DNA of 64,000 nucleotides from Myotis daubentonii (GCF_963259705.1 NC_081847.1:94780671-94844670), one strand, 5' to 3'. Counted from the first letter of the stretch, positions 11,297-23,715 are shown. Program-made: numbers and translations. Notes: generated by a model from the sequence alone, not told the origin.

Positions 11297-12509
11297 CCTC
11301 CACGTCTCTGGATCCGCTCCGCTCCTCTGTTCGTTTTGTGCCTTAGGGTCCACATGTTGTCGTGCTGCTTCTTGAACCACATTGGTCACAACCTCTTCTT
11401 GTGCCATTGAGTCGCTGGATCCACGTGCAAAAAAAATCGATCCTAACGGGCGTGAGGCTGCATGGCGGGCCCTGCCCGGGGCTGGTGCTCTTGTGTCCGA
11501 GGAAGACGGGACATTGAGGGAGTCTAGCCTGGCCTTGAAGTCTCATTTCGGGTGGTTTTGGTTCTCAGCAGAGGTGGGTGGTGAGAGTCCTATGAAAAGA
11601 CGCCCCAAATCTGCCACCATGGAGGTCACCCACGTAATTTACCACTAAGATCAGGGCGCTGTAAAGAGTGAGGGGGTGTTATTGGCCATCACGCCAGGAC
11701 AAGAGGCAGAGCCCAGGGCGTCCCGCCGAGCTCGCCATGGGCCGCTTACAACCGGCTGGCCCAGCAGCCCTGGCGCGGAAATTACCTCCCGCAGGCCTCG
11801 TCCTGACCTCGGGGCTCAGAGGGTCCCCTTAGCAAGGGAACGGGCATCCCTGGAGGGGCTCAGGGTTTATGATGAAATGAGACAAAGAGACGCAGCGGCA
11901 TCACCCCCCCTACCCCCAGCGGAGCTGCCTTCTCCCCAGAAGGACTTCGCTGCGGCATCCCCCTGTTGTTTAGGCCCCTCTTTCTGCCTCCCTTTCCATC
12001 CTCTCTCTCTTCCAGCTGAGACCACAGCAGTGCCAGGCCTCTGGGTGGTCACGGCTGTGGGGTCATGGCGCACCCTCCCTCCATCCCCAGCACCACCCTC
12101 TGCGGCTGGCAGGGTCCTTCACAAACCCACGCGGGTACCTCCCACCTGCCAGCCGGCCGGCCGGACGCTTCCTCATCAGAGTCCCCTAGGGTTCCTGGCG
12201 CACGGTGACACCTGGGACACGGGGACTTAGCCACTGCTCGCCTGCCTCTGTCCGGAGGCCCAGAGGGAGCTCCCGGGGCGGGGGGTCAGGGGCAGCACCC
12301 ACCTTGGCCCCTTCCATCACCACCCTGTGGCTCAGTCCCAGGGAAGGAAAAGGCGCCCAACCCCTTCTCAGAGCTCGCAGGGCTGTGCTGGTCCCGTCCT
12401 CATTTCCACTGCGGACAGGAATCAGAGGGCGAGGAGGCAAGGCAGAGGGAGACACAGGGACGCGGGGACTTCAGAGCACTCCCGGTCCCGTCACAAGGAC
12501 ATGCATGCT

Positions 12510-12510
<1 letters not shown>
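11297..12510. other. Intergenic sequence, no gene recognised
   Basis: Positions 11297-11420 (tctctggatccgctc, gttcgttttgtgccttaggg) weakly resemble the part of the L1 3' UTR that contains tctgggtctattttt and ggttcattagattcc near 26.5 kb, but in the plus orientation. The remainder is unique GC-rich sequence. A 184-codon plus-strand frame at 11676-12230 has no recognisable domain. Confidence 0.5.
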
Positions 12511-12540
<30 letters not shown>

Positions 12541-12986
12541 CTGTTTGTATCTGTGTGTCTGTGTTTGTGTGTACCTCTCTGTGTGTGGTGGGTGTGTGCA
12601 CACACATGTGTACCTCTCTGTGTGACTATGTATCTGTGTATGTGTGTGTACATGCATGTGTGGGCTTCTCTGTGAGTATGTATGTCTGTGTATCTGTGTG
12701 TGTGTCTGTATGTTTGTATCTGTATGTCTCTGTGTGTGTGTATCTCTGTGTGTGTCTGTATGTCGTGTCTCTGTGTGTATGTGTGCCTGTGTGTGTCTCT
12801 ATGTACCTGTGTATATGTGTCTGGATGTGTCTCTGTGTGTCTGTGTATCTGTGTGTATCTGTGTGTGTGTCTGTGTATCTGTGTGTGTCTGTGTCTCTGT
12901 GTGTATGTGTGTCTGTGAGTGTGTTTGGGTGTGTCTGTGTGTGTGTGTGTGTCTGTGTGTCTAAGTGTGTGTGTATGTGTGTCTGT

Positions 12987-13024
<38 letters not shown>

Positions 13025-13294
13025 CTGTCTGTGTCTCTGTGTGTATGTGTGTCTGTGAGTGTGTTTGGGTGTGTCTGTGTGTGTATCTGTGTCTGTGTGT
13101 GTCTCTATGTATCTGTGTCTGGATGTGTCTCTGTGTGTCTGTGTATCTGTGTGTGTCTGTGTGTGTGTCTGTGTATCTGTGTGTGTCTGTGTCTCTGTGT
13201 GTATGTGTGTCTGTGAGTGTGTTTGGGTGTGTCTCTGTGTGTGTGTGTGTCTGTGTGTCTAAGTGTGTGTGTATGTGTGTCTGTGAGTGTGTTT

Positions 13295-13331
<37 letters not shown>

Positions 13332-13650
13332 TGTCTGTGTCTCTGTGTGTATGTGTGTCTGTGAGTGTGTTTGGGTGTGTCTGTGTGTGTATCTGTGTCT
13401 GTGTGTGTCTCTATGTATCTGTGTCTGGATGTGTCTCTGTGTGTCTGTGTATCTGTGTGTGTCTGTGTGTGTGTCTGTGTATCTGTGTGTGTCTGTGTCT
13501 CTGTGTGTATGTGTGTCTGTGAGTGTGTTTGGGTGTGTCTCTGTGTGTGTGTGTCTGTGTGTCTAAGTGTGTGTGTATGTGTGTCTGTGAGTGTGTTTGG
13601 GTGTGTCTGTGTGTGTGTGTGTCTGTGTCTCTGTGTGTATGTGTGTCTGT

Positions 13651-13686
<36 letters not shown>

Positions 13687-13729
13687 CTGTGTCTCTGTGT
13701 GTATGTGTGTCTGTGAGTGTGTTTGGGTG
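12511..13729 (+). repeat. Compound (TG)n array with ~306-bp higher-order repeat
   Basis: The array is built from TG, TCTGTG, TATG and TTTGGG variants. The phrase gtctgtgagtgtgtttgggt recurs at 12911, 13051, 13209, 13279, 13357, 13515 and 13583. The pairs 13051/13357 and 13209/13515 are both exactly 306 bp apart, so a multi-hundred-base block has been duplicated. Cys-Val-rich frames across the array are not genes. Confidence 0.95.
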
Positions 13730-16354
13730 CTGATTCCTGGGTTTTCTCTCCAGGAGACATGGCGGCTGAACTACATGTAACTGTCAGGCTCTCTTCCTCC
13801 CGCGTTCTTTGTGCTGTTCCTCACCTTCCCAAGGCCCATCCTCTCCTCTTAAACCCACGCTCACCACGGAGCAGACAGAACCCAGGTTCTCAGTAAACCA
13901 ACACTGTGCTCCCCGTGGACGTGGGGGTTGGAAGCTGACAGCCGGCTACACCTGAAGGGACGGACGCTGCCCGACCCCAGTCCTAGAGGGAACCGGAGCG
14001 TGTGTGGCGTCCCCTGTAAACGAGGCGACACGCCCGTTACTCTGAGCGCGGATCTCGTGAATGTGCGTGCCTGCGGCGCCCCACCCTTGCCCACGTCTTC
14101 GACCAAACACAGCCCAGCACCCGAGGTTTCCAAGTGCAGCTCCCTCCCTCCCTCCTGCGGGCACCAGTGGTTCACTGGGGCCACGTGGGCAAGTGGGGCC
14201 TCCATCAGGGGAGGCAGGGCCCTGGTGTGAGGGTGCGAGACAGGCTGGGACGGGGACCCCGATGCCGCTGGGTGACTGTTCTGGGCCCCGTCTCGTGAGG
14301 CACATTCTGGCCATGGGGGCGGGGCGGGGGGTTGAAGGGGCAGTGTTGTGGTTATTCCTGATGCACATGGCGAAGGGCTTGGCCTCTGTTACTGGGTCAG
14401 ACTCACCAAGAACGAAACTGGAGCGGGGTTTCCGACTCTCCACCTTAGGACCTTAGGGATGAGGCTGCGGCTTAGAGGCGGCGCTGACTCCCGGCCCAGC
14501 GGAGGGAGCACTGTACCGTGGGGGCCTGTGGGGAACAGGTGACACCTGGAAGGTCCAGAGGGGCGAAGGGCCGGGGGACAGTCGCTGGCAGCCACGGTTA
14601 CACAGCGACCCGCTCATCGCCGGGGCCATAAGCCCGGCTATCGTCGCTTGGCCGGCCTTGGTTGGCAGTGACACTGAGATGCTGGGCTACTGGAGGGCAA
14701 TGCCACGCTCCTTCCAGGGACAAGCGCCAACAGCAGACCGAGCCTGCAGGTTAGCGCCGGCGGGGGCTGACACATGAGCTTCACTTGGGAAGCGGTGCAG
14801 CCTGTCCCCCTCGGGGATCTCATGAGCCACGTTCCCTGGTTGAGGGTGATGAACAGTTCTCCAGTAAAGCCAAGCGCGATGCTTCCTGTCTAGTTGGTCA
14901 GACACCTCCTTCTCCCGCCCCTGTCTGTCTGCACAGCCCCTCGCACAGGTCCCGGGGTTGCCTGGGGAATGGCCGCTGGCATCTCCCCTCCTGGGGCCTG
15001 TGTCCGCCCAGCACCCAGCAAACAGTCATCATGGTCCCACGGACACGGATGGAGCCCCAGGCGTGTGTGTGGGCCCTGGAGATGCAGACGTGAACAGAAC
15101 AGACATCCCTGTCCGCGTGCCTCTGGTCCTGCAGTCTGTTCCCTGCAGCCTCGGTTGATCAATGAGGTTCAGTATCGACCCCAGCCTGCCAGTCACTCTG
15201 AGTGGACAGGGCCGGGCTGAGGGCCCCCGGCCACAGGGCTCTTCAGTAGACCAGCCCGCCTGGCAGCACGTGGGTTCCTGGGCAGCGTGGACACCCCCCA
15301 CCCCCCCAGGCTGCTCCATGGGGCAGCCAGCTCTGCTCTGTCAACCCCAGCTCTGCGGCGGCCACCAATGCGAGTCGGGAGGTGAAGTCACTTGTGTTCA
15401 CCTCAGCTCGGTTGCCTAACATGCAGCGAATGAGGATGATCAATCACATTCATCTCCCACTGCACGTCCCTCTGGGCGCTGCCAGCCCCTCGGTGGCACG
15501 GACTCTGTGGCCTGTGCCCGGGGCGTCCCAGACCATCCACAGTCCTCAGCGAAGCGCCCCCCCCCCCCCCCCCCGTGCTCGCCCATCAGCGCCTGTGTAT
15601 TGTTTCCAAGGCGCTGTCTCGCTTCTGGTTTCTGCTTTGCTCTCCGAGGGCAGCGGCTGATGAAAGGAAGCCGCCAGCCCTTCCTCCGTGAAGCTGAACC
15701 CCCACCTCTCCTTGGGCGTCCGGCGATCGCGCTGAGCGTCAGCGGGCATCCGCCTCCTCTCCTCGTTTTCCGTGGACCCTCCCTGAGTTTTCAGTCATTG
15801 ACTGCGGGCCCTGAGGAGGCCGCCTCCCCCCGGCGGCGTGTTCCATGTGTGAGGGCCACGCCTCGCTCACGGCCCACCGAGATGGAGGAGCTGCTGCTCA
15901 GAGGCAGGCTGGCCACTGGGAGTGGGTTTGGCTGGGAAGACGCCCCATTCCTGAGTCCCCCTCTCCCTCCCCAGGGCCAGGGTCTTCCTGAGCCCCCCCC
16001 ATCCCGGGAGCCTGGCCGGCAGGGACTCAGGCTGGAAGTGCCAGAGCAGGGAGGGGGCCTGCCTTGCTCCCGGGAGGCAGCTCTGCCTAGGATCCCAGCA
16101 CCTGGCTTTGCTGGGACATACTGAGTGGGTGCGGCCCACCCTCTCTCTCGGCCCCGTTCCCGCTGTCTGGGTCAGGGACCAAGGCTCTTTAGCCTCCTAA
16201 TTGAAGCCTGTTTGCTTTGCACCCCGCCCCCGCCCCCCGCCCCACATCCCCACCCTTACGCTTGATCCAATTCTAGGTTTTAATCATCACGTTCTAAATC
16301 CACACGTCAGTCAGGGCTGCTTTCTTTGCCATTGCTCTTCCGAGGAAAGCTCAT
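13730..16354. other. GC-rich intergenic sequence, no gene recognised
   Basis: Unique sequence with overlapping chance frames. A run of 18 C lies at 15557-15574. No transposon was recognised. A 205-codon frame at 15507-16124 includes the C run, reads as a proline run there, and has no domain. Confidence 0.55.
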
Positions 16355-16361
16355 GGGGGGG

Positions 16362-16414
<53 letters not shown>

Positions 16415-16572
16415 AGAAGAAGAAGAAGAAGAAGAAGAAGAAGAAGAAGAAGAAGAAGAAGAAGAAGAAGAAGAAGAAGAAAAAGAAGAAGAAGAAGAAG
16501 GAGGAGGAGGAGGAGGAGGAGGAGGAGGAGGGGAGGAGGAGGAGGAGGAGGAGGAGGAGGGGGAGGGAGAAC
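16355..16572 (+). repeat. Pure-purine tract: (GA)n, (AAG)n, (GGA)n
   Basis: About 218 bp of uninterrupted purines on the plus strand: a G run, then about 17 GA units, then about 35 AAG/AGA units, then GGA units ending in G-rich sequence. The order suggests stepwise birth of one microsatellite from another. Mirror symmetry within each block makes intramolecular triplex (H-DNA) formation plausible. Glu/Lys or Leu/Ser/Phe homopolymer frames here are artefacts. Confidence 0.97.
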
Positions 16573-19382
16573 AATAGGGTGGTTGGTATCCTTAATCGTA
16601 CAAACAGGCCTTTTAATAATAATAATGAAACGTGGGAGCATTTTTCATTCCCACATCCCCTCTCTGACCGGCAGGTGAGCCGTGTGACAATGACAGGAGT
16701 GAGGCGGCCGATGGTCTGCACACTCGCCTCTCTGAGCCTCTGTGGGCGGGTGGCTGTGTCTGAGAGCGGAGCAGACCCCAAGGTCCGGGCACTGAAGGGC
16801 GTCGCCTGAAATGGAAGCAGAGACGGAGGAACGTCACTTTTGGAAAAAGCAAGCATCCCGACTCGGCACCCACTGGAGGCCTTTCAGGAACAGGAATGTC
16901 GTACTTCCCACCTGCTCCTTCCCCTCCCCCCGGGGCTGGGCAGCCCTCCTGGCCCAGACAGGCTGCCCGGCTCCATCTCCCCAGGAGGGAGGGCCTCTTC
17001 CCACCGGACAAAGTTGAAGGACAAGACGTGGTGGCCAGTCAGTGACTGTCCCGGTCCTCGGGGATGGAATACGGTCCTGTCGCTCCGTACAATCTCATCA
17101 AATCGTTTAAGGGGCGTGTGACGCGGACGAGTGGATAAGCTCTGGGTGGCTCCAGAAAGCAGAGGGTGCAGACTGACAGTGGGGAGCCTCCTCGGGCGGA
17201 GCCTGGACACAGCTGAGGACTTCCTCACAGCTCTCTGGCCGAAGAGGAGGAGCTGCTGACCCAGGTGTGTTCGCAGTCCTGGGCCACTCCTGAAGCAGCC
17301 GGCTGGGCACGTGAGTGACGAGGGGTGGAAGGGATTGCTGCGCAGGACAGAGACTTGAGTCAGATTCTCCGCACCTTCCCAGGGCATGTCCACACGCTCT
17401 GCCCGTTCAGCAGAGACTCCTGAACGTGTGCGAGGCCCAAGCAGAGACCAGCAGCATGTGAAACGGGCAACCAGTGCTCGCCCATCGCCTCCATCCCTGT
17501 CGCCCCAGTAACGCCTGGACCGTGGTCGCAGAGAGCCCTGCTTCTGCCTGTGAGCCTGGGCGCACCCGCTTTTAAACAGGTGAGGGGGGGGTGGGAGGGG
17601 CCCGTTTCCCTGAGGGCTTCCCAGCGGGTGAAACCCTCTCCCAGTGGGCAGCTGGGTGGAAGTCACACACCCAGATCAGTGTGTGGTCAAAGGGACCAAC
17701 CGAATCCCACTGCACCCACCGCAAAAGCTTCCAACGTTTTCTCTTTTCTCTGGAAAAGAATTCCAACCTCTCCTGCAGAATGTGACTCGTCGTTTCTAAA
17801 AAGCTTCCTTTGGGAACCATGTCATGTCAGATTCTAAGTCTGAAGGACACTCCGTAATCTCTGACTCCCTACTGTGCGCCGGCGGGTGGTTGGTGGTTCG
17901 GCAGTGTTGGTACAGAGACGTGCGAAGGGTCTTACTGTCTAACTGTAATAAGTTTTGGGGGGGGCAATCCTTGATTCTCATACAGTGTTCCAGTTTCCTA
18001 CAGCACCTCCCGGGCGTCACCCCCTGGCCCTACAGCTGTTTCTTTTATGGGCAGATGAAGATTTAAGAGAGAAACGGTGGGGACACTTGGGTTTGGGTTC
18101 ATGTAAATAAGACACAAGGTTTCCATGCCCTTCTGCTCCCACTGGGGATGGCTTCCCGCACAGGCTCATTGTAAAACATCCCGCTCCCAAGGAGGTCAAC
18201 AGCGGAAAGTTTGTCTCCGAAATTAGTAATCAAAGAGTGAAAACAATTAATAGAGAACGCAGCCCGGTTCCACACTGCTTTCTCGTGTAGATGTCTACAG
18301 AACAATAAATCAGTGGGGGAAAGAAACAATGCAGGCATTCACAAGCAGGCCTCATGCACGTGGCCCTGGAAAAGGGATTTGTGCTCAAAGAAGACAACAT
18401 CTGCTGCGAGCAGGTTTATAAATAATACAGCCAGAGATTCGGGTGGCGACATGACAGACGGTCTCTTGTGTCCTTGTCCTTTTGTGTCCAGCTCTGAATG
18501 TGTTTACACCCCTCCTTGTGCTCCAGCCTCGAACTCTCTCTCCTCCCGTTCAACCGAAGCCTTCGCCATCCGCAGCCCAGAGACCCAGAGAAATCGCTGC
18601 CTTGGCTGCTAATCGGTCCCTGCCTGTGAGGAGGTGCACGCCTGGAAGAGGTGCCATCAGATGCCCGCTCGGCACTCTCATCCACGAGCCAATTCCTTTC
18701 GTGTCGACACCGGGCTCGACAAGAAGAATGATGGGTGAGGTCAAGTGCATGAGAGCTCATTCTGGGCGATGATGGATGAGCCGAGGCCGGGGCCCTCCCT
18801 TATCTGGGATGTTCGGCTAAAAGGCTGCTATTCTGCCCCCATTTTTAAAAGTCTCCTAATTTTCTAGTTAATGAAGTTATCGCAGACCCGGTGTCTGTGG
18901 GGCCCTTTCCTTCCCTTTCGCTCTTCAGCTCTCGGCCACGCTGCTGACAGCGCATGAGTGATGGCCTTCCAGGAGATGATCTTTCTTGGCCGCGAGGCCC
19001 TGATAAGCACCGCCTGTCTCTGCAGTCAGTTGTGCATGAAACGGTCCACGCTGGCCGCCTGCGGAGCCGTGGTGAGGAACATGGCCTGCGAGGGACCAGC
19101 AAGCCTGCAGGTAGCTGAGACGCCGCAGAACAGAACCCGCGGGTAACAGGGCCGTGTTTGCTCCGGTCACCGTTGGCTTCTACTTATATCCCCCTTTGGG
19201 GGAAGGAGGCGCAGCAAAGTGAGGAGCTGCTGGGGGCTTAGCCGGAGAGTTCCCTTCCGAGTGTGCGTGTCATTAGTGGCTGTTATTTCAGCGGCCGGCG
19301 CCTGGGGTGGCCCGGGGCCTGGACAGTGCGGTTCCCCACCTCTGACGATGCCCAGAGACCAAGCAGCACCCAGAACTCTCAA
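16573..19382. other. Intergenic sequence, mixed composition
   Basis: No gene was recognised. The stretch becomes AT-richer from about 17750 onward and includes the regulatory candidate listed at 18140-18460. Near 18840-18890 there is another AT-rich patch (tctagttaatgaagttatc). Open frames up to 260 codons (minus strand, 16884-17666) lack any recognisable domain. Confidence 0.5.
18140..18460. promoter_or_regulatory. Candidate conserved non-coding element
   Basis: Unique sequence with dense homeodomain and HMG-box-like cores: gaaattagtaatcaaagag, aaacaattaatagag, gaacaataaatcag and gtttataaataat. No repeat or coding frame explains it. This is inference from motif density only. Confidence 0.3.
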
Positions 19383-19388
19383 GTAAAA

Positions 19389-19435
<47 letters not shown>

Positions 19436-19436
19436 A
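19383..19436 (+). repeat. (AAAT)n microsatellite, about 13 copies
   Basis: Uninterrupted AAAT/TAAA tetranucleotide run. Confidence 0.97.
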
Positions 19437-19970
19437 CCTCCTAATTTTCATTTCCGAAAATAGGAAAGCAAATTGATGTGTTATACACACGTTTTTCAAC
19501 AGTAAAAATTGAATTGAAAGATTGAAAAGTAAGAGACTTTGACTTACAAATTTCAAGCGCTGGCTTTGGTATGTAGAGATTTTTCCCGGACCTGGAAATT
19601 CACAACGTGAGCTTTATCCGGATGATCACCTAGCACGTTATGTAATGTCAAATCACCGGGGTGTACACCTAAACCTATGTGATATTGTATTTCAACTGTA
19701 ATTGACAAATAAAATATGATTTAAATAATAATAAATTAAAAGTTTCCGGGTCCGCTTCTGTCCGGTTTGGGATGGGTCACTCGGGCTGCGCAGTGTTCTT
19801 GCGCGCAGTTCGGGAGCCTTTCTGTAACGCACACATGCTCTTTGGGGTGTCTCTCGGCGACTGCTGCCCATTGAGGTGCTGTTTGGCTTGAGGACTAACT
19901 GGGGGCTCTCTGTCATTCCTGCACATGGACCTTACATGTACTAAGAACCCAAACCCCAAACACAAGTACC

Positions 19971-20391
19971 ACTGACCCTTGACCTGACCAACAAGTACAG
20001 TGAAGGACTTTCTTAATAACACCTTCTTCTTTTTAGTGTTTTTAATTGTAGGAATACAGTATATAACACTTACAACAGAAAAGCCACGTTGGGGGAAGGA
20101 GTTGTAACAAAATAAGGTGCTGTGTGTGTTAATCAACTGTCTGTGTTACCAGTAAGGCTTCCGGTCAACAGTAGGCTCTTAGTACAGTCAGCCCTCTGCA
20201 CCCGGGGATCCCCAACCGCGGATCAAAAATACTGGTTTGGGTTGAATTCTTGGATGTGAAACGTGCAGATACGAAAGGCCGGCTGTAACGTTTTGGGGGA
20301 GTCAAAAGTCAGACGCAGGTTTTCGACGGCACGGGGCCGTGGGGCTGGGGGTGTCGATGCCCCTAACCTCTGCACTGTTCAAGGTCAACTC
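19971..20391 (+). mobile_element. TcMar-Tigger-type DNA transposon, non-autonomous and decayed
   Basis: The left end has tgacccttgac and the right end gttcaaggtcaac, inverted versions of the Tigger terminal repeat. Internally it carries hallmark strings of this family, including gaatacagtatataac, gtaaggcttccggtcaac and gggggagtcaaaagtcagac. No transposase frame remains. The segment around 20187-20230 (cagtcagccctctgcaccc) also resembles Tigger/MER2 termini, so the unit could be composite. The exact subfamily is uncertain. Confidence 0.75.
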
Positions 20392-20639
20392 TATTTTGTG
20401 TCTTTCCCAAGGATCGCTACGAAAATGTGCTCTGACGTCAGCCATGCCCAGCAGAGTAGGATGTAAGTCAATGGGTTAACTCCTCCGGGCGTGTTCCCAC
20501 TGTGAACATTGTCTCCAACAGTAGGTGAGAAGGTTTGTCGTCATGGACACGCCTCGGCGAGGAGCCATCATGCTGTAGACCAGGCGTTTGCCAGCACCTC
20601 GCTGTCGCTGGCTCAGGAAGAACCTGGAGATCATCCCGT

Positions 20640-20860
20640 AGCCCGGTTCAAATTCTTTAGGCTCAACTCTTCCTGAGGGCCTGCTTTATGTTCCCTCATT
20701 TCATCCTTACGAAACCCCGGACGTTAGGGTGAGTATCACCATTTCATAGGTAAAGTGAGACCCGGAGACATTAATGTATGGACTCAAGGCTCTATAACCA
20801 GCATGTGGCAGAGCTGGTGTTCAAAACGAGGTCTTCTGGTCCCCAAAGCAGAGGTAGGCC
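20640..20860 (+). mobile_element. MIR SINE
   Basis: The sequence follows the MIR order. A tttcatccttacg block is followed by a catttcataggtaaagtgag block (counterpart of the usual ccattttacagatgag), then ggcagagctggtgttcaaa, then gtcttctggtcc. It is heavily diverged, as expected for this ancient family. Confidence 0.8.
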
Positions 20861-22599
20861 TGTCAGCTCCATGACTACTTGGGAAGCGTGTTAAAAGGAA
20901 CAGAAAACAGGACTCGCCACTGGTGTTCACAGTGATGGCGTTCTTGGGCGAAGGGGGAAATAAGACATCCCTGTGTCATGAGCTTTTGCTCGATGATGCG
21001 ATAACAAATGCCCCAAACCCAGTGGATTAAGACAACCTTCAGGCAACATGGATCCGCCGAAAGTTGGCTGAGTCAGGCCGGTCTCCGTTGGGCTTGGCTT
21101 CTAGCTTCAGGTTGGGCTTAGATCTGTTTATGTGACTTTCATTTTCCTTAGATGAGTGGGCTAGCCGGGCCTTCTAGCATGGCAATGGCAGAAACGCACA
21201 AGAATAAGGTTGGCCTTAGCCACCAGGTTAACCACCCAAGGACACTTCACATCTCCATTTGCATCACATCTGAGGACATTCTACTGATGAGTGTAAACTG
21301 CAGGGTCAGCCCCAAAACTGAGGTCACCGTGACTGAAGGAACCCATCTCAAGACCCTCAGAATGGTCTTCTCTGTATGGGGTTGGGCCCAAAGCCCAGGC
21401 TCTCGTGGACTATGTGAAGTCTGAGTGTAGCTCTTCTTGATTTGAAGGCCAAAGAACTAAAAACAGAAAAAAAACAAAAGAACCCCAACCAAGCGATCAG
21501 CTCCTTTTGTAACGGACAGAGTGACAGGAGAGGGATAGGACTACTCTTCTTTGAAAAGGAAAGAAAAAGAGGCACGAAGCTGCCACTGGTCATAGCACGC
21601 CTGCCATTCTCCTGGGAGATGCTGTTAGAAAACGTTTCTTGACCTGGCCCCAGTGCTCCCCGTGGGTCTGCGTTGTGTCCATAGTTCTCCATCCCTCTTG
21701 ATTCCACCCTCTGGAAGGTCTTTTCTAACACCCTCTTTGGCCACATTTGATAACGCCAGTGGAGAATACAAGCTTCTCAACAGCCTTTGCAGAGGCTTGC
21801 TGTCTCCAGGAACTTGGGGACCCAGAGGACTATGTGCAGCTTGGAAAAAAAAATCTCAGTTGTTTGGACATCTGGCAGTGCTTTTGACAATACAGGTCTC
21901 TCAAAAGCCGTGTGGGCTTTCTATGTGTTTAATTTCAGTCCACTGTGTGTGCGCAAACACACGATTATTTCCAATACGTTCTTCTCTGTACATATAGACT
22001 TAATCAGGACGACTGCAGCCTCCTCAGACTTCTGTGGGACGAGGCCCTAACCTTTCTACAAGGCTTTCTGTTCAGCTGGATGATATAATAAACACCATAT
22101 TACTTCCTCTGTTGGCAAGCAAAGGGTGTCACAGTCATTCCTCTGATGTGGTCTTTATATTAAGGGCGTATCTGTCTGTCAGCACGTGGATTTGATTGTG
22201 TTCAGAGCCTCTGTTATACAGCCACACGTGATTTAGTGAGATTCAGTTTTATTTCCAATATCGAGGTTTCTGGGCTTTTTATATTCGCTCAAAGTGCAAA
22301 AATAGTTCTTTCCCAAGTGCTTCTATTTGTCATAGCTTATCGAATGCAGGTAGTAGCAGCAGCTCAAGTGGTCTGCCGTTTGCTAGAGACGCCTTTCCAC
22401 AAACCCACACATTTGTTAGGTACGTCATCCGCCTCTCAGACTACTGGGTCCGCCGTGTGGCCCCTGGACAGTCAGGGCCGCCCCCGCGGGACCCCCCGGC
22501 ATGCCCAGGCAGCCGCACCTGCTTTTTCCGTTCATCTCCCTCCTCGTTGGACTTTCTCGGGCACTGGCTCCTGGAGTACTGAGCATGTTCTTTGCAACA
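20861..22599. other. Intergenic sequence, AT-richer, possible ancient repeat
   Basis: The segment from about 20975 to 21420 (gataacaaatgccccaaacc, gttggctgagtcaggc) has the look of an old interspersed repeat, but I cannot assign a family. Between 22070 and 22420 there is AT-rich unique sequence. No gene was recognised. Confidence 0.45.
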
Positions 22600-22860
22600 G
22601 CTAATGAAGAGGTTGCTGTTACTGAATAAAATATAGGTTTAAAAATAAAAGCTGTTAGTAGCTTTTTATCCATCATCAAGGAATTAACCAATTGGCAACA
22701 CGCGGGACAGCTCAATTTCTGTAGCTATCCGAGGCTTAATGGGGGAAGCATGTTAAAAGGGATGGAATGACGTTCATTATGGATTAAGTTAATAGATTTC
22801 AGACCCATCGCATGGCTTAACTTAACAAATTCCACATCTTATTGTTTGGCAGGAAATGGT
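22600..22860. promoter_or_regulatory. Candidate conserved non-coding element with short hairpin
   Basis: AT-rich unique sequence with many homeodomain-like cores (ggaattaaccaattgg, ggcttaatggg, ggattaagttaatag). It contains a perfect 7-bp inverted repeat, AAAAGCT at 22647-22653 and AGCTTTT at 22660-22666, around a 6-nt loop. Function is unknown. Confidence 0.3.
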
Positions 22861-23180
22861 CACATGGACGTCATTACCAACCCACCTGACTGCGCCCGTA
22901 GGAAGGGCCGACTCCCTCTGAAAACTCTTCATCTTGATGATGCAGTGTCTCCTGGGCAAATGCTCCCTGTGCTGGACACGCCCAGGCCCCACCCAGCCTC
23001 TCGGAGCTCCTCCCCTCCCGCCTGCTACCCCAGCAAGGAGGGCGGAGCATCCCTCATGCTAAAGGAGCAGGTTAGTCCGAGGTTGGGGAAACGGGGGTGT
23101 CCTGCCATGCTTGTAATCACCGAGTTCGGTAACGTGTCCATGTTTCTCTGTCATTGGATCACTGATCTTTTGAGGTCGGA

Positions 23181-23225
23181 ATGGGAAAATGACAAGTTGG
23201 GTGAAAATTGATGTAAATCACTCCT
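23181..23225 (+). repeat. Left arm of a 45-bp inverted repeat
   Basis: This 45-bp segment (starting atgggaaaatgac, ending aaatcactcct) is present in inverted orientation at 23716-23760 with a single mismatch. Similarity stops abruptly at both ends of the arm. The arms are separated by 490 bp of unrelated unique sequence. Confidence 0.95.
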
Positions 23226-23715
23226 GATGTGCGAGTGAGGGAAAGGGGTGCCACCTGCCACTATTTCCATGTGTGGCACCTGGGACGTAGAGGAAACTGG
23301 TGGGTCCCCCCGGTCCCCGAGGGGAGGAAGGACGCTGGGAGGACCCTTCTCCATGACGAGCGGCATGGAGGTGCCTCAACCACAGGATCCCTGCGAGTTG
23401 GAGACGACGCCCTCAGGGTAGAGACTGAGGGGGGTTGGTTGCACCAAGTGTCGTGAGTGAACCCTGATTCCCGCCCCCAGAGGCAGGGCGGGCAGCGGGA
23501 GGCAGAAATCTATCTGCAGGGCTGGCAGGAGTCGCTCTGACTTAGCTGGAGTCCGGCCCCCCAGCCATGCCCAGGGCCACATTCTTAACAGTATGGACAC
23601 CCCTTTTCCTCACTAGCGCCTCAGGAGTAGCGAGATCAACCCCGCACAGTTATTTTGAGAAACAAACGCGTGCCGATTCCCTGGTTCATAGCAGAGGGTC
23701 AGTGATAAAAAGTAA

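Noticed and set aside
12327..13566. Cys-Val-rich frames up to 243 codons resembling cysteine-rich peptides
   Set aside because: Direct translation of the TG array; no unique sequence contributes.
18958..19146. Small Cys-rich 62-codon frame as a possible peptide gene
   Set aside because: No signal peptide, no recognised family, and comparable frames occur throughout the window by chance.
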